From assembly GCF_001552615.1 (NCBI RefSeq), contig NZ_BCRN01000010.1, forward strand, positions 159,407 to 223,406: DNA of 64,000 nucleotides. Direction: 5' to 3'. The stretch comes from Millisia brevis NBRC 105863. Its GTDB lineage: Bacteria; Actinomycetota; Actinomycetes; Mycobacteriales; Mycobacteriaceae. The notes beneath the pieces were generated by a model. It was not told the origin of the DNA. It saw only the letters and a program-made list of their open reading frames with translations, and ran no database searches. This document shows positions 10,976 through 20,613 of this stretch, in pieces. The translations under genes were made by a program, and so were the position numbers. The number at the start of each line of letters is the position of its first letter. Within the stretch, counting starts at the first letter, position 1.

Positions 10976-12139
10976 ATGGATCTTTTCGAATATCAGGCGA
11001 AAGAGCTGTTCACCAAACATGGCGTACCTTCCACCCCCGGCCGGGTTACCGACACGGCCGAGGGCGCCAAGGAGATTGCCGAGGAAATCGGCAAGCCGGT
11101 GATGGTCAAGGCTCAGGTGAAGGTGGGCGGCCGCGGTAAGGCCGGTGGCGTCAAGTACGCCGCGACCCCCGAGGACGCGTTCACGCACGCGCAGAACATT
11201 CTCGGCCTGGACATCAAGGGCCACGTGGTCAAGAAGCTTCTGGTGGCCGAGGCGAGCGATATCGCGGAGGAGTACTACATCTCCTTCCTGCTCGATCGCG
11301 CGAACCGCACCTACCTGGCCATGTGTTCGGTCGAGGGCGGCATGGAGATCGAAGAGGTCGCGGCGACCAAGCCCGAGCGCCTCGCCAAGGTGTCGGTCGA
11401 CGCCGTCACCGGTGTCGATCTGGCCACCGCGCGCAGCATCGCCGAGCAGGGCCACCTGCCGGCCGAGGTGCTCGACGCCGCAGCGGTCACGATCGCGAAG
11501 CTGTGGGAGGTCTTCGTCAAGGAGGACACCCTCCTGGTCGAGGTCAACCCGCTGGTGCGCACCCCGGACGACCGGATTCTCGCGCTCGACGGCAAGGTGA
11601 CCCTCGACGGGAACGCCGACTTCCGGCAGCCCGGTCACGCCGAGTTCGCGGACACGGATGCGACCGATCCGCTCGAGCTCAAGGCCAAGGAGAACGACCT
11701 CAACTACGTCAAGCTCGACGGTGAGGTCGGCATCATCGGCAACGGCGCGGGTCTGGTGATGTCGACCCTCGACGTCGTCGCCTACGCGGGCGAGAACTAC
11801 GGCGGCGTCAAGCCCGCCAACTTCCTGGACATCGGTGGCGGTGCTTCGGCCGAGGTCATGGCGGCCGGCCTCGACGTCATCCTGGGCGACTCCCAGGTCA
11901 AGAGCGTGTTCGTGAACGTCTTCGGCGGCATCACCGCGTGCGATGCGGTCGCCAACGGCATCGTCAAGGCGCTCGAGATCCTCGGCTCCGATGCCAACAA
12001 GCCGCTGGTGGTTCGCCTCGACGGCAACCGCGTCGAAGAGGGCCGCAAGATCCTCGACGATGCCAACCACCCGTTGGTCACCCAGGCCGCAACCATGGAC
12101 GAGGGCGCGGCCAAGGCCGCCGAGCTGGCGTCCGCGTAA
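10976..12139 (+). CDS. sucC: Succinyl-CoA synthetase beta subunit
   Basis: The 387-residue ADP/GDP-binding beta subunit of succinyl-CoA ligase, which couples succinyl-CoA hydrolysis to nucleotide triphosphate formation in the TCA cycle. The N-terminal ATP-grasp domain starts [12 protein letters not shown] and includes [15 protein letters not shown]; the C-terminal half contains [10 protein letters not shown] and [10 protein letters not shown], which contact the alpha-subunit phosphohistidine. ATG at 10976 matches the family N-terminus; an adjacent in-frame GTG at 10973 is an alternative. sucD follows after 12 bp, so the two subunits are co-expressed. Syntenic with Rv0951. Confidence 0.97.
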   Translation: MDLFEYQAKELFTKHGVPSTPGRVTDTAEGAKEIAEEIGKPVMVKAQVKVGGRGKAGGVKYAATPEDAFTHAQNILGLDIKGHVVKKLLVAEASDIAEEYYISFLLDRANRTYLAMCSVEGGMEIEEVAATKPERLAKVSVDAVTGVDLATARSIAEQGHLPAEVLDAAAVTIAKLWEVFVKEDTLLVEVNPLVRTPDDRILALDGKVTLDGNADFRQPGHAEFADTDATDPLELKAKENDLNYVKLDGEVGIIGNGAGLVMSTLDVVAYAGENYGGVKPANFLDIGGGASAEVMAAGLDVILGDSQVKSVFVNVFGGITACDAVANGIVKALEILGSDANKPLVVRLDGNRVEEGRKILDDANHPLVTQAATMDEGAAKAAELASA

Positions 12140-12151
12140 GGAATCGGGAAA

Positions 12152-13054
12152 ATGTCGATCTTTCTGAACAAGGATTCCAAGGTCATCGTTCAGGGCATCA
12201 CCGGCGGTGAGGGAACCAAGCACACCGCCCTGATGCTCAAGGCCGGCACCCAGGTCGTCGGCGGCGTCAACGCGCGCAAGGCCGGCTCCACGGTGACCCA
12301 CACCGCCGCCGACGGCTCCGAGATCGATCTGCCGGTCTTCGGCAGTGTCTCCGAGGCGATCGAGAAGACCGGCGCCGACGTGTCGATCGCGTTCGTGCCG
12401 CCCAAGTTCGCCAAGGACGCCATCATCGAGGCGATCGACGCGGAGATCCCGCTGCTGGTCGTCATCACCGAGGGCATCCCGGTGCAGGACTCCGCCTATG
12501 CGTGGGCCTACAACGTGTCCAAGGGCACCAAGACCCGCATCATCGGCCCGAACTGCCCCGGCATCATCACCCCCGGCGAGGCGCTGGTCGGCATCACCCC
12601 GGCCAACATCACCGGCAAGGGCCCGGTCGGCCTGGTGTCGAAGTCCGGCACCCTGACCTACCAGATGATGTACGAGCTGCGGGACTTCGGCTTCTCGACC
12701 GCCATCGGCATCGGCGGCGACCCGGTCATCGGCACCACGCACATCGACGCGATCGAGGCCTTCGAGAAGGACCCCGAGACCGAGCTGATCGTGATGATCG
12801 GTGAGATCGGCGGCGACGCCGAGGAGCGTGCGGCCGACTACATCAAGGCCAACGTCACCAAGCCGGTCGTCGGCTATGTCGCCGGATTCACCGCGCCGGA
12901 AGGCAAGACGATGGGCCACGCGGGTGCCATCGTCTCCGGTTCGTCCGGCACCGCGCAGGCGAAGAAGGATGCCCTCGAGGCCGCCGGCGTCAAGGTCGGC
13001 AAGACGCCGTCCGAGACCGCGGCGCTGGCTCGGGAGATCCTCGAAAAGCGCTGA
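12152..13054 (+). CDS. sucD: Succinyl-CoA synthetase alpha subunit
   Basis: The 300-residue alpha subunit that binds CoA and carries the phosphohistidine intermediate. The Rossmann-like CoA-binding domain holds [12 protein letters not shown] near residue 15, [12 protein letters not shown] follows in the middle, and the active-site His lies in [10 protein letters not shown] (about residue 250). Length equals the normal family length. It is separated from sucC by only 12 bp and followed by a 15-bp hairpin terminator, so sucCD forms a simple two-gene operon. Syntenic with Rv0952. Confidence 0.97.
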   Translation: MSIFLNKDSKVIVQGITGGEGTKHTALMLKAGTQVVGGVNARKAGSTVTHTAADGSEIDLPVFGSVSEAIEKTGADVSIAFVPPKFAKDAIIEAIDAEIPLLVVITEGIPVQDSAYAWAYNVSKGTKTRIIGPNCPGIITPGEALVGITPANITGKGPVGLVSKSGTLTYQMMYELRDFGFSTAIGIGGDPVIGTTHIDAIEAFEKDPETELIVMIGEIGGDAEERAADYIKANVTKPVVGYVAGFTAPEGKTMGHAGAIVSGSSGTAQAKKDALEAAGVKVGKTPSETAALAREILEKR

Positions 13055-13074
13055 CACGTCACACCGTCACGTCC

Positions 13075-13111
13075 ACGGCCGTGGAGCACGCTCGATGTGC
13101 TCCACGGCCGT
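13075..13111 (+). terminator. Terminator after sucCD
   Basis: A perfect 15-bp stem (ACGGCCGTGGAGCAC, 13075-13089, against 13097-13111) with a 7-nt loop, 20 bp after the sucD stop. The following CGTCGTCTT is only weakly T-rich. Confidence 0.75.
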
Positions 13112-13308
13112 CGTCGTCTTCGGCGCGCCGGGGTGGGCGTTTGGGGAGCGCGGATTCCACCCGGTGGCTGTGAGGCTCCCCGAAGATGGTTCGAGGGAAT
13201 CCCGAGCCGGGGCGGGCTGCAATCCGGGCGCCGGCCGGTAATACTTGACGCTGGCTGTTCGGGGGCTGCCGCGGGTGGTCCCGATGGATTGCATCCGGGA
13301 GTGGTGCC

Positions 13309-15303
13309 ATGACCGGCGAGGGGTCCCACGCGGACCACGACGCCACGCCGAAGCGGGAAGCCGCATCGGCCGACTCGGCGACCTCGTCGCCGGAGTCCGA
13401 ACCGTCCGCCCCGTCCGATCTGCCCCCGCTGTCCGCCCTGGCGTGGTCGGAACCGTCTGCGTCCGAAGAGACCTCGCAGAAGGATCCCGCCACGACGGCC
13501 GACGGCACCGACCCCGCAGGCACCGGGACCGATCCGGCCGGCACCGGCGCCAACCCGGCGGCCGCTCGCACTGATCCGGCGGCCGCGGGCAGACGGGTCC
13601 GATCGACGGTCACCGGTATCGGCAACGGCATTCGATCCGGCCGCGCGTCGATCCGACGGTCGTTCACGCTGGCGGGCGACCGGGTCCTGCGCCGATCGGA
13701 GACGGTCAACGACCGCGCCGCCGTGCTGGCCTTGGCGGTCTTCGGCCTCGGCATCTTCGCGCTGCTGGTCGGCTTCACCACCAAGTGGACCGTCTACGGC
13801 GTCGCCGTGACTTTCTTCGACGGTCAGTCGGTGTCGATCGCGCTGATGATCACCGCCGGATTGATCGCCGGCACCGCCCTGCTCACCGGTCGCTACCACC
13901 TACTGGCGTTGGCGCCGACCTTCTCGGCGGCGGCGCTGGTCGTGTTGGCCGCGGAGCTGATCGAAGGCCCGCTCGGCAGCGAGCACGTCACCGTCGGCTT
14001 CGGCGGCTACTCCGCGTTGATCGTCGGGCTCCTCCAGTGCGTACTCGGCACCTACGCGACCGGCGCGGCGAATCTGCCCGCCACACGCTTCTTCGTCCCG
14101 GTGGCCGATTCCGATGCTTCGACGTCCCGCCGGGAATCTCGTCGCATCTCGGTTCCACACCGAACCGCCGGCGCCGATATCCACGCCGCCGGTATCCACG
14201 CCGAGGCCGGGGCGACCGACGACCGCGGGGCCGGCGTCGACGGAGGGGTCACCGTCGGTGCCGGTAGCCCCGCTCGTACCGGGAGCCCCGTCGGCGCCGA
14301 GGACGACGCCACCCCGCTGTCGCTCGGCGATGTGGTGGCGATGCCGGCATGGGACGGGGACGACGAGGTGCCGCGCAGGGACCGGACGGACCGCTCGTAC
14401 GGTTCGGCCCCCGCCGGTACCGGCCGCGGTCGCGCGGCCGCCGCGCAACCGGGATCGTCCCGGCGGGGACGGATCGCCGACTCCGGACCGGACGGCTCTC
14501 CGGCCGATCGGTATCCGGTCGACGAGGTGCCGCCGCGGACCGACGCCGATCGAGCGGGGGACGACCGCAGCGGCGAGACGCACCGCAACGGCAGCGACGC
14601 GGAGCATCCGACCGGCGATCGTGCGACCGGAGACCGGCCCACCGGCGCGCAGGGCGCGGGCGAAAAGGACGATCGCGAACCCGAACTGGTCGGATACGGC
14701 GCGGCGGCCAATGGTCGCAGCGCGCGCGAACTCGACGCCGCCGGCATCGACGTCCCCCGCTACCTGGGACCGCCCCGCGGGTCGCCGCAGTCGAACTACC
14801 CCCTGCCCGGCGGCGACGGTGGCCGCCGCCCGACCCGTCCGCAGTACCGATACGGCGCCTCGATGGGCGCCACGCCCTATCGGCGTCCACGCAATCCGGC
14901 CGAGGCGTACCCGGTGATCGGTGACGAAGCCCGACCTGCCCGACCGAATCCGCCCGCCCGACCGGATCCGCCCGCCCGACCGGATCCGCCCGGACGGGCA
15001 CCGGCCGCGCCCTCCGAACCGGCCGGTGAACGGCCGCCGGCCGAACCGGTCGCCGAGCGCGATAGGAGCGGTGAGCCGGCCCCCGAAACCCCGCCGGCCC
15101 TCGAGCGGCAGCACGGTGCCGAGCCGCGGCCGGAGACTCCGCCGGGGCTCGAGCGGCAGCGCGGTGCCGAGCCGCGCCCCGAGACTCCGCCGGAGCTCGG
15201 CCGCGTCGATGTCGCCGAGAATCCCGACGCGACGCCGACGCCGCGCGACCCGGAACCGCCGCCGTCGGAGGAACCTCCCACGCTGGGGCGCTCACCCTCC
15301 TGA
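13309..15303 (+). CDS. Four-TM membrane protein, Rv0954-like (DUF5336 type)
   Basis: A 664-residue integral membrane protein. About 140 acidic, Ala/Thr/Pro-rich residues precede four hydrophobic helices between roughly residues 140 and 265 (AAVLALAVFGLGIFALLV, VSIALMITAGLIAG, LLALAPTFSAAALVVLA, ALIVGLLQCVLGTYA). A 400-residue hydrophilic tail rich in Pro, Arg, Asp and Glu follows. The TM core and the position between sucD and the PerM-like gene match M. tuberculosis Rv0954, reported as a divisome-associated protein. The tail is far longer than I would expect and contains tandem repeats (14939-14992 and 15083-15198). Start ATG at 13309 is supported by position only. Confidence 0.75.
   Translation: MTGEGSHADHDATPKREAASADSATSSPESEPSAPSDLPPLSALAWSEPSASEETSQKDPATTADGTDPAGTGTDPAGTGANPAAARTDPAAAGRRVRSTVTGIGNGIRSGRASIRRSFTLAGDRVLRRSETVNDRAAVLALAVFGLGIFALLVGFTTKWTVYGVAVTFFDGQSVSIALMITAGLIAGTALLTGRYHLLALAPTFSAAALVVLAAELIEGPLGSEHVTVGFGGYSALIVGLLQCVLGTYATGAANLPATRFFVPVADSDASTSRRESRRISVPHRTAGADIHAAGIHAEAGATDDRGAGVDGGVTVGAGSPARTGSPVGAEDDATPLSLGDVVAMPAWDGDDEVPRRDRTDRSYGSAPAGTGRGRAAAAQPGSSRRGRIADSGPDGSPADRYPVDEVPPRTDADRAGDDRSGETHRNGSDAEHPTGDRATGDRPTGAQGAGEKDDREPELVGYGAAANGRSARELDAAGIDVPRYLGPPRGSPQSNYPLPGGDGGRRPTRPQYRYGASMGATPYRRPRNPAEAYPVIGDEARPARPNPPARPDPPARPDPPGRAPAAPSEPAGERPPAEPVAERDRSGEPAPETPPALERQHGAEPRPETPPGLERQRGAEPRPETPPELGRVDVAENPDATPTPRDPEPPPSEEPPTLGRSPS
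14939..14992 (+). repeat. 18-bp tandem repeat, 3 copies
   Basis: Unit CCCGACCGGATCCGCCCG, three head-to-tail copies with the first one slightly diverged. It lies within the membrane protein's tail and encodes repeated ARPDPP-type hexapeptides. Confidence 0.85.
15083..15198 (+). repeat. 48-bp tandem repeat in tail of Rv0954-like gene
   Basis: About 2.4 copies of a 48-bp unit encoding the 16-residue motif PETPPGLERQRGAEPR, with copy-to-copy variation. This is a coding minisatellite, so copy number may vary between strains. Confidence 0.8.
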
Positions 15304-15441
15304 TCCGCGTCCGCACCCGGCCCCGAAACGGCGCCGGCGCCTCGCGGACGCGGCGGCGAGCGTCCCCGGACCCCGGATTGGGCGCCCGCCGGATCGGCGC
15401 GCCTGATCGATCGACCCGGGTCCCGATGTCAGCCTGGAACG

Positions 15442-17400
15442 ATGAGCACGACCATCGAACGGCAGTCGGCCTCGCCGAACCGTCGGGCGAGGGCGACGGG
15501 CCCCCGCGGATCCGGTCGTGGACGACCGGCATCGAGACGCTCCGCCCGTCCGGGTGAGCTGCTTTCGCTGCGCACCGCCGCGACCGTCGCCCTCGTGCCG
15601 GCCGGAATCACCCTGTTGGTGGTGACCCTGGTGATCGTGCTGACGCTGGTCGGCGCGGGCAGCGATCTGACCGGCCTGTGGGGAGCGATCGGTTCCGCCT
15701 GGTTGGTGGTGCACCTCGCGCCCATCGAGATCTCCGGCGCTCCCTTGACCGCCGCGCCGCTGGTCCCGGCGATGGTGGTCGGCTGGTCGGTGGCCCGCCT
15801 GTGCCGTCGTATCGCCCGCATCGGGGACGGGTCGGCCGCCCGGATCGGCGCGATCGTCGCGGCGGCCGCGGCCGGGCCGATGGTCCTCGCTGCCGGCGCC
15901 TATCTGCTGGTTCTGCGGGCCTCGGCTGTCGCCGCGATCGCCCCGGGGGCCTTCATCCCCTCGGTGCTCGCCGTCGGCGGCGTCTACGCGGTCGCCGCGG
16001 TGATCGGCGTATGGCCCGTGCTCTGGCCGGCGGTGGTTGCGTGGTTCGCCCTGCCCGGGTGGATGGCGGTGTCCGGTCGCGCCGCGCGGCAGGGCGCGTA
16101 TGTGCTGCTCGCGGGGGCCGCCGTCGTCATGGTGGTGCTGTTGAGCCTGTCGGTCGCGGAGATTCGCGCGATGTTCTCCGCCCCGGTCGGCGTCCTCGGG
16201 ATCATCGGGGTGACGGTGCTGAGCCTGCTCTACGTTCCGACCGTCCTGGTCGGAGTGGTCGCGGTCCTGGTGGGCTCATCGATCCGGGTTGGGGATCTCG
16301 ACGTCTCGCTGTTCGCGGCGACCGGCGGCACCCAACCGATCCCGTTGCCGATCATGGCGGCGATCCCCGAGACGGCGGCGGCCGGGTGGTGGCCGCTGCT
16401 GGTGGTCGTCGTTGCGGTTTCCGGGGTCCGGGTGGGCATGGTCTGCGCGCGGAACCTGCCGGACCGCGTGGCGGCGATCAAGGCGGTCGCCCTGGCCGCG
16501 GTGACCGTGGGGCTGCTCGCGGGCGCCGCGGGCTGGCTGGTCGGAGGGGCCGCCGGCTCCCGGATCAGCGTGCACATCAATGCGCTGGGCCTCGCCGGTG
16601 GACTCGCCGGCTGGTGGCTGGTGGTCGGCGCGCTGACCGTGGCCGTGCTGTTCCATCTCGGCGACGACTTCCTCGGCGATGGCGACCCCCTGCTGGTCGC
16701 CCAGCGCGCGGGACGCGAACTCGACGGCAAGAAGAAGGGCGCGGGGAAGGCGGCCGCGGAGTCGACCTCCGCTGCGACCGCCACGCCGGCGACCGCCGAA
16801 ACCTCGCAGGGCGCCGGCAGCGCGGAGACCACCGGCAGCGCCGAAACTGCCGAAGCGACCGCCTCGGCCGGCGCCGCAGCACCCGCCGCGACCGACACCG
16901 CATCAACCGACACAGCGTCAACCGGCACCGCGAAGACCGCAGCCCGGGGCGCGCAGCCCGAGGGCACGTCGAAGGACTCGAAGACCGCCGGCTCGAAGGC
17001 CGACACGAAGAACGATCCGAAGGCCGCCACCTCCACGGCCGACTCGAAGTCCGCAGATACGAAGTCTGCGGACCCAAAGGCCGCCGACCAAAAGGCAGCC
17101 GACACACAGTCGAAGGCCCCGGCGGAGACGCCGAAGAAGGCTGCCACCTCGACACCGACCACCTCGACACCGACCACCCCCACTGCGGCGCCGCCCGCAG
17201 CGGCACCGGCCGCCGCAACACCGGCCGCATCCACGCCGACACCGACCAATACGTCACCGTCAAAGGCCGCCACCCCGACACCCGCGAAGCCCGCAGCCCC
17301 GATCCCCACGGCGACTACCGCACCGACCCCGACCCCGGCACCGAAACCGTCGAAGACCCCCGACGCCGATCAAGCGGACAAGCCCGGCTCGTCCACCTGA
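15442..17400 (+). CDS. perM: PerM-like polytopic membrane protein (DUF6350)
   Basis: A 652-residue integral membrane protein with about 8-10 hydrophobic helices spread between residues 45 and 410, then a 240-residue Ala/Thr/Lys/Pro-rich tail composed of short repeats such as SKSADTKSADPKAAD and TSTPTTSTPTTP. Its place directly before purN and after the Rv0954-like gene corresponds to Rv0955 (PerM), linked in mycobacteria to cell division and persistence under low Mg2+ and interferon-gamma conditions. The conserved portion is the membrane core; the tail is probably disordered and cytosolic. ATG at 15442 starts about 40 basic residues before the first helix. The gene symbol rests on synteny and topology. 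Confidence 0.75.
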   Translation: MSTTIERQSASPNRRARATGPRGSGRGRPASRRSARPGELLSLRTAATVALVPAGITLLVVTLVIVLTLVGAGSDLTGLWGAIGSAWLVVHLAPIEISGAPLTAAPLVPAMVVGWSVARLCRRIARIGDGSAARIGAIVAAAAAGPMVLAAGAYLLVLRASAVAAIAPGAFIPSVLAVGGVYAVAAVIGVWPVLWPAVVAWFALPGWMAVSGRAARQGAYVLLAGAAVVMVVLLSLSVAEIRAMFSAPVGVLGIIGVTVLSLLYVPTVLVGVVAVLVGSSIRVGDLDVSLFAATGGTQPIPLPIMAAIPETAAAGWWPLLVVVVAVSGVRVGMVCARNLPDRVAAIKAVALAAVTVGLLAGAAGWLVGGAAGSRISVHINALGLAGGLAGWWLVVGALTVAVLFHLGDDFLGDGDPLLVAQRAGRELDGKKKGAGKAAAESTSAATATPATAETSQGAGSAETTGSAETAEATASAGAAAPAATDTASTDTASTGTAKTAARGAQPEGTSKDSKTAGSKADTKNDPKAATSTADSKSADTKSADPKAADQKAADTQSKAPAETPKKAATSTPTTSTPTTPTAAPPAAAPAAATPAASTPTPTNTSPSKAATPTPAKPAAPIPTATTAPTPTPAPKPSKTPDADQADKPGSST

Positions 17401-17478
17401 TCGGGCGCCCGGCGCGCCGCGCCCGGAATCGCGTCGCGCCCGCACACAGGTCGGCGGGAACCCCCCGGATCGGGGGAC

Positions 17479-18033
17479 TCAGAACATCGTGTTGGAGTTC
17501 GCCGACTCCGCCGGGACCTCCTGGATGACGTCCCAGTGCTCGACGATCAGACCGTTGTCGACCCGGAAGATGTCGATCACGGCCTGCTCCGGGGTACCGC
17601 TCGACCGGACGTGCAGGAAGACGAGGTCGCCGTTGGTTCCGCTGCGCACGATCTGCGCCGACGAGTCGGGGTTCTCGGCGAAGAAGCCGGTGAAGTAGTC
17701 GACGAATGGGGCCTTGCCGTCCGGCACCGACGGGTTGTGCTGGATGTAGTCGTCGGCGACGACGCTCGCCGCGTTCACGGTGTCGTGATCGTTGAAGAAG
17801 GCGTTGTAGAAGGTCGTCACCAATTCCAGGTTCGCGTCCTCTCGGGCGAGATCGCGGCTCGACTGGTCGGTCGGCGCGATCGAGGACGTCGCGGCGGCGG
17901 GGGACGCGGCCGGCGTCGACTCGGCCGCCGAGGAGCAACCGGCCAGCACGACGCCGAGGGCGACGGCGCCCGCGCCGACGGCCGCCAGACGGGTGCGACG
18001 GGTGCGAAGCGTGGAGGGGTTGAGAACGGACAT
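17479..18033 (-). CDS. SnoaL/NTF2-like lipoprotein
   Basis: A 184-residue predicted lipoprotein. After a basic n-region (LRTRRTRLAAV) and hydrophobic core comes the lipobox LAGC, followed by an Ala/Ser/Thr-rich linker and a SnoaL-like (NTF2-fold) domain covering the last ~125 residues, recognisable from VTTFYNAFFNDHD, DYIQHNPSVPDG and IDIFRVDNGLIVEHWDVIQ. That domain in relatives binds small hydrophobic ligands or catalyses aldol-type chemistry; no function can be assigned here. ATG at 18033 is preceded by GAGGAG at good spacing, so the upstream 16 codons of open frame are not used. It is convergent with the PerM-like gene. Confidence 0.85.
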   Translation of the reverse strand: MSVLNPSTLRTRRTRLAAVGAGAVALGVVLAGCSSAAESTPAASPAAATSSIAPTDQSSRDLAREDANLELVTTFYNAFFNDHDTVNAASVVADDYIQHNPSVPDGKAPFVDYFTGFFAENPDSSAQIVRSGTNGDLVFLHVRSSGTPEQAVIDIFRVDNGLIVEHWDVIQEVPAESANSNTMF

Positions 18034-18183
18034 GGCCGTCTCCTCTCGTGGGACAGGCCGGAACTGCGTCGTATCCGGCATCTGTCTCGAACCTAGGAGC
18101 GGGCGGACCGGAAGAAACGGTCAGAAGTCGACGCCGAATGGTCAGAAGGGGACAGCCGCTGCGGGCGTGCCTACAGTGCTGCC

Positions 18184-19884
18184 GTGAACTACTTGCTGAT
18201 CGGGCTCGCCGCCCTGACCGTGGTGATCGTCTGCACGGCGGTCTCCCGGCGGACGGGCATCGCGACACCGCTACTGCTGCTGGTGCTCGGGATCGTCGCG
18301 AGCTACCTGCCGGCGGTCCCCGACGTCGCGATCGAGCCGGAGTTCATCCTGGCCGGGGTCCTCCCGCTGCTGCTGTACTCGAGTGCGGTGCGGTTGCCGG
18401 TCACCGACTTTCGCCGCAACTTCGGCATGATCACCTGGCTGTCGGTGTTGCTGGTCGTCCTGTCGGCCCTCGGCGTCGGCCTCGCGATCCACCTGATCTT
18501 CCCGGCGATCCCGCTGTCGCTGGCGGTGGCCTTCGGCGCGGTGGTCAGCCCGACCGATGCCGTGGCGGCGACCTCGATCGGTAAACGTCTCGGACTGCCG
18601 GGCCGATTGATGAGCATCCTCGAGGGCGAGAGTCTGGTCAACGACGCCTCGGCGCTGGTGACCCTGCGGACCGCGCTGGCCGCGCTCGCCGGTTCGTTCA
18701 GCTTCTGGCAGGCGCTCGGCGAGTTCGGACGCGCGGTGCTGGTGGCGGTGGTCGTCGGCGCCCTGGTCGGCTTCCTGACGTCGCTGGTGCGCGGTCGGGT
18801 CGACGATCCGGTGCTCAATACGGTGATCTCCTTCTTCGTCCCCTTCGTCGCCTACCTTCCGGCGGAGGAACTGCGCGGCTCAGGTGTGCTGGCCGTCGTG
18901 GTCGCCGGCCTGATCGCCGGGCACCACGCCACGCGGCGGCTGTCCGCGGAGGCCCGCGCCTTCGACGCTTCGAACTGGGCGACGATCAGCTTTGTTCTGG
19001 AAAGTTCACTCTTCCTGATCCTGGGGCTCGAGCTGACCGGGCTGGTCGCAAGGGCGCAGGCGGAGGGCGGCCTCGGTCAGGTGGTGGCGATCGCGGCGAT
19101 CACGCTGGTGCTCTTGGTGGTGTTGCGGGCCCTCGGGGTCGGCGTGGCGGTGCTGTTTCGCAATCGGAGCGGATTTCTGCGTCGGACCGAACAGCGGATC
19201 GAGGCCACCGAACAGTGGCTGTCCGGAGCGGCGCCCGAGACCGAGCGGCAGCGCTCGCGTACCGAGTCGATCCGGCGGTCGGTCGACCGGCATCGCGCCG
19301 ATGTCGCCTTCGAGCGCAGCGAGCCGATCGGCCGGAAGGGTGCCCTGGTGTTGACGTGGGCGGGGATGCGCGGCGTGGTCACCCTGGCCGCCGCCCAGAC
19401 CATCCCGGTGGGCACGCAGCTGCGGGACACCCTGATCCTGGCCGCCTTCGGGGTCGCGGTCGCCACCCTGCTCGGTTTCGGCTCCTCGCTGCCGGCGCTG
19501 ATCCGCCGGCTCGACTTCCCCGATGTCAGCGCGCAGGACAGCCGCGAGGAGTTCGGCGCCCTGCTCCGGTCGCTCGGCGACTCGGCGGTCGAACAACTCG
19601 GCCCCCTGGACGACCAGATCGTCGACGGGCGCCCGCTGGACCCGGCGGTCGCCGACCGGATGCGGTCGATGGTCGACGCCTTCCGGGAGCGCCGCGTGGT
19701 CGCCAACAACTCCGAGGGGGCGGCCGACCAGATGGCCGAGATCTACCGCCGGTATATCGCGGCGCTGCGCGAGGCGCTGGTCGAGGAGCGGTCGATCGGC
19801 GCCTACCGATCCGAGACCTATGCCAAGGCGCAGCGGATGCTCGACGCCCTGGAAACCCGGGGCGGCATGAGCGGGTTGACCTGA
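18184..19884 (+). CDS. Na+/H+ antiporter, CPA1 (NhaP/YjcE) family
   Basis: A 566-residue transporter with about 12 TM helices in the first 400 residues and a cytosolic tail of about 160 residues rich in Glu/Arg. The CPA1 fingerprint is the SPTDAVAATSIGKRLGLP segment (transport Asp) and ESLVNDASALV with the Asn-Asp pair expected in electroneutral exchangers. It should exchange Na+ (or K+) for protons across the cytoplasmic membrane in pH and sodium homeostasis. Start is GTG at 18184, where the first helix begins. It is divergent from the SnoaL-like lipoprotein gene. It is an insertion relative to the mycobacterial gene order. Confidence 0.92.
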   Translation: MNYLLIGLAALTVVIVCTAVSRRTGIATPLLLLVLGIVASYLPAVPDVAIEPEFILAGVLPLLLYSSAVRLPVTDFRRNFGMITWLSVLLVVLSALGVGLAIHLIFPAIPLSLAVAFGAVVSPTDAVAATSIGKRLGLPGRLMSILEGESLVNDASALVTLRTALAALAGSFSFWQALGEFGRAVLVAVVVGALVGFLTSLVRGRVDDPVLNTVISFFVPFVAYLPAEELRGSGVLAVVVAGLIAGHHATRRLSAEARAFDASNWATISFVLESSLFLILGLELTGLVARAQAEGGLGQVVAIAAITLVLLVVLRALGVGVAVLFRNRSGFLRRTEQRIEATEQWLSGAAPETERQRSRTESIRRSVDRHRADVAFERSEPIGRKGALVLTWAGMRGVVTLAAAQTIPVGTQLRDTLILAAFGVAVATLLGFGSSLPALIRRLDFPDVSAQDSREEFGALLRSLGDSAVEQLGPLDDQIVDGRPLDPAVADRMRSMVDAFRERRVVANNSEGAADQMAEIYRRYIAALREALVEERSIGAYRSETYAKAQRMLDALETRGGMSGLT

Positions 19885-19920
19885 CCGAAGTCCGGATGAA
19901 CCGCTCAACTACTCTCTTCG

Positions 19921-20613
19921 ATGCGGCCGACAGCCGCGTGCAGTCCGCGCGGCGCACAGCGCCCATGTCCCGCAGGAGAAATCGAGCTGTCCGCATCGCC
20001 CGCCGACCGGTCCCGGATCGTGGTTCTCGTCTCCGGTGACGGCTCGTTGTTGCAGGCCGTCCTCGACGCCGCCGCCGACGTCGACTACCCGGCTCGGGTG
20101 GTCGCCGTGATCGCCGACCGCGACTGCTTCGGACTGCGGCGCGCGGAGAAGGCCTCGATCCCCGCGACGATCGTGGCCCCCGCCGACAGCGTCGACCGCC
20201 CCGCCTGGAACGACCGCCTGATCGAGACCGTCGACGCCCACCGGCCCGACTGGGTGATCTCGGCGGGGTTCATGCGCATCCTGGGACCGGCCTTCGTCGG
20301 CCGATTCGCCGAACGGATCGTCAACACCCACCCGGCCCTGCTGCCGGCGTTCCCCGGTGATCGCGCGGTCGCCGATGCGCTGGCCTACGGTGCCAGGGTG
20401 TCCGGTTCGACGATTCACCTCGTCGACGAGGGCGTGGACACCGGACCGATTCTGGCCCAGGAGGCGGTGGTCGTACACGACGACGACACCCGCGAGACTC
20501 TGCACGAACGGATCAAGACCGTCGAGCGGCGACTGCTGGTCGACGTCGTGGCGGGTATCGCCGCCCACGGCGTGACGATCGAAGGACGAAAGGCACGAAT
20601 AGCTCGTGAATGA
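19921..20613 (+). CDS. purN: Phosphoribosylglycinamide formyltransferase
   Basis: This enzyme transfers a formyl group from 10-formyl-THF to GAR in purine synthesis. The Rossmann N-terminus reads [11 protein letters not shown]; catalytic features are the [13 protein letters not shown] loop (Asn, His) and GVDTGPIL with the catalytic Asp. ATG at 19921 gives 230 residues but has no ribosome-binding site and adds an atypical Cys/Arg-rich leader. A CTG at 19987 lies 7 nt after AGGAGA and would give 208 residues, closer to the family's ~212, so the true start may be that CTG. The stop overlaps the purH start by 8 bp. Syntenic with Rv0956. Confidence 0.93.
   Translation: MRPTAACSPRGAQRPCPAGEIELSASPADRSRIVVLVSGDGSLLQAVLDAAADVDYPARVVAVIADRDCFGLRRAEKASIPATIVAPADSVDRPAWNDRLIETVDAHRPDWVISAGFMRILGPAFVGRFAERIVNTHPALLPAFPGDRAVADALAYGARVSGSTIHLVDEGVDTGPILAQEAVVVHDDDTRETLHERIKTVERRLLVDVVAGIAAHGVTIEGRKARIARE

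Noticed and set aside
10703..13057. 784-codon minus-strand frame over sucCD
   Set aside because: Antisense to two strongly conserved genes; no recognisable domain.
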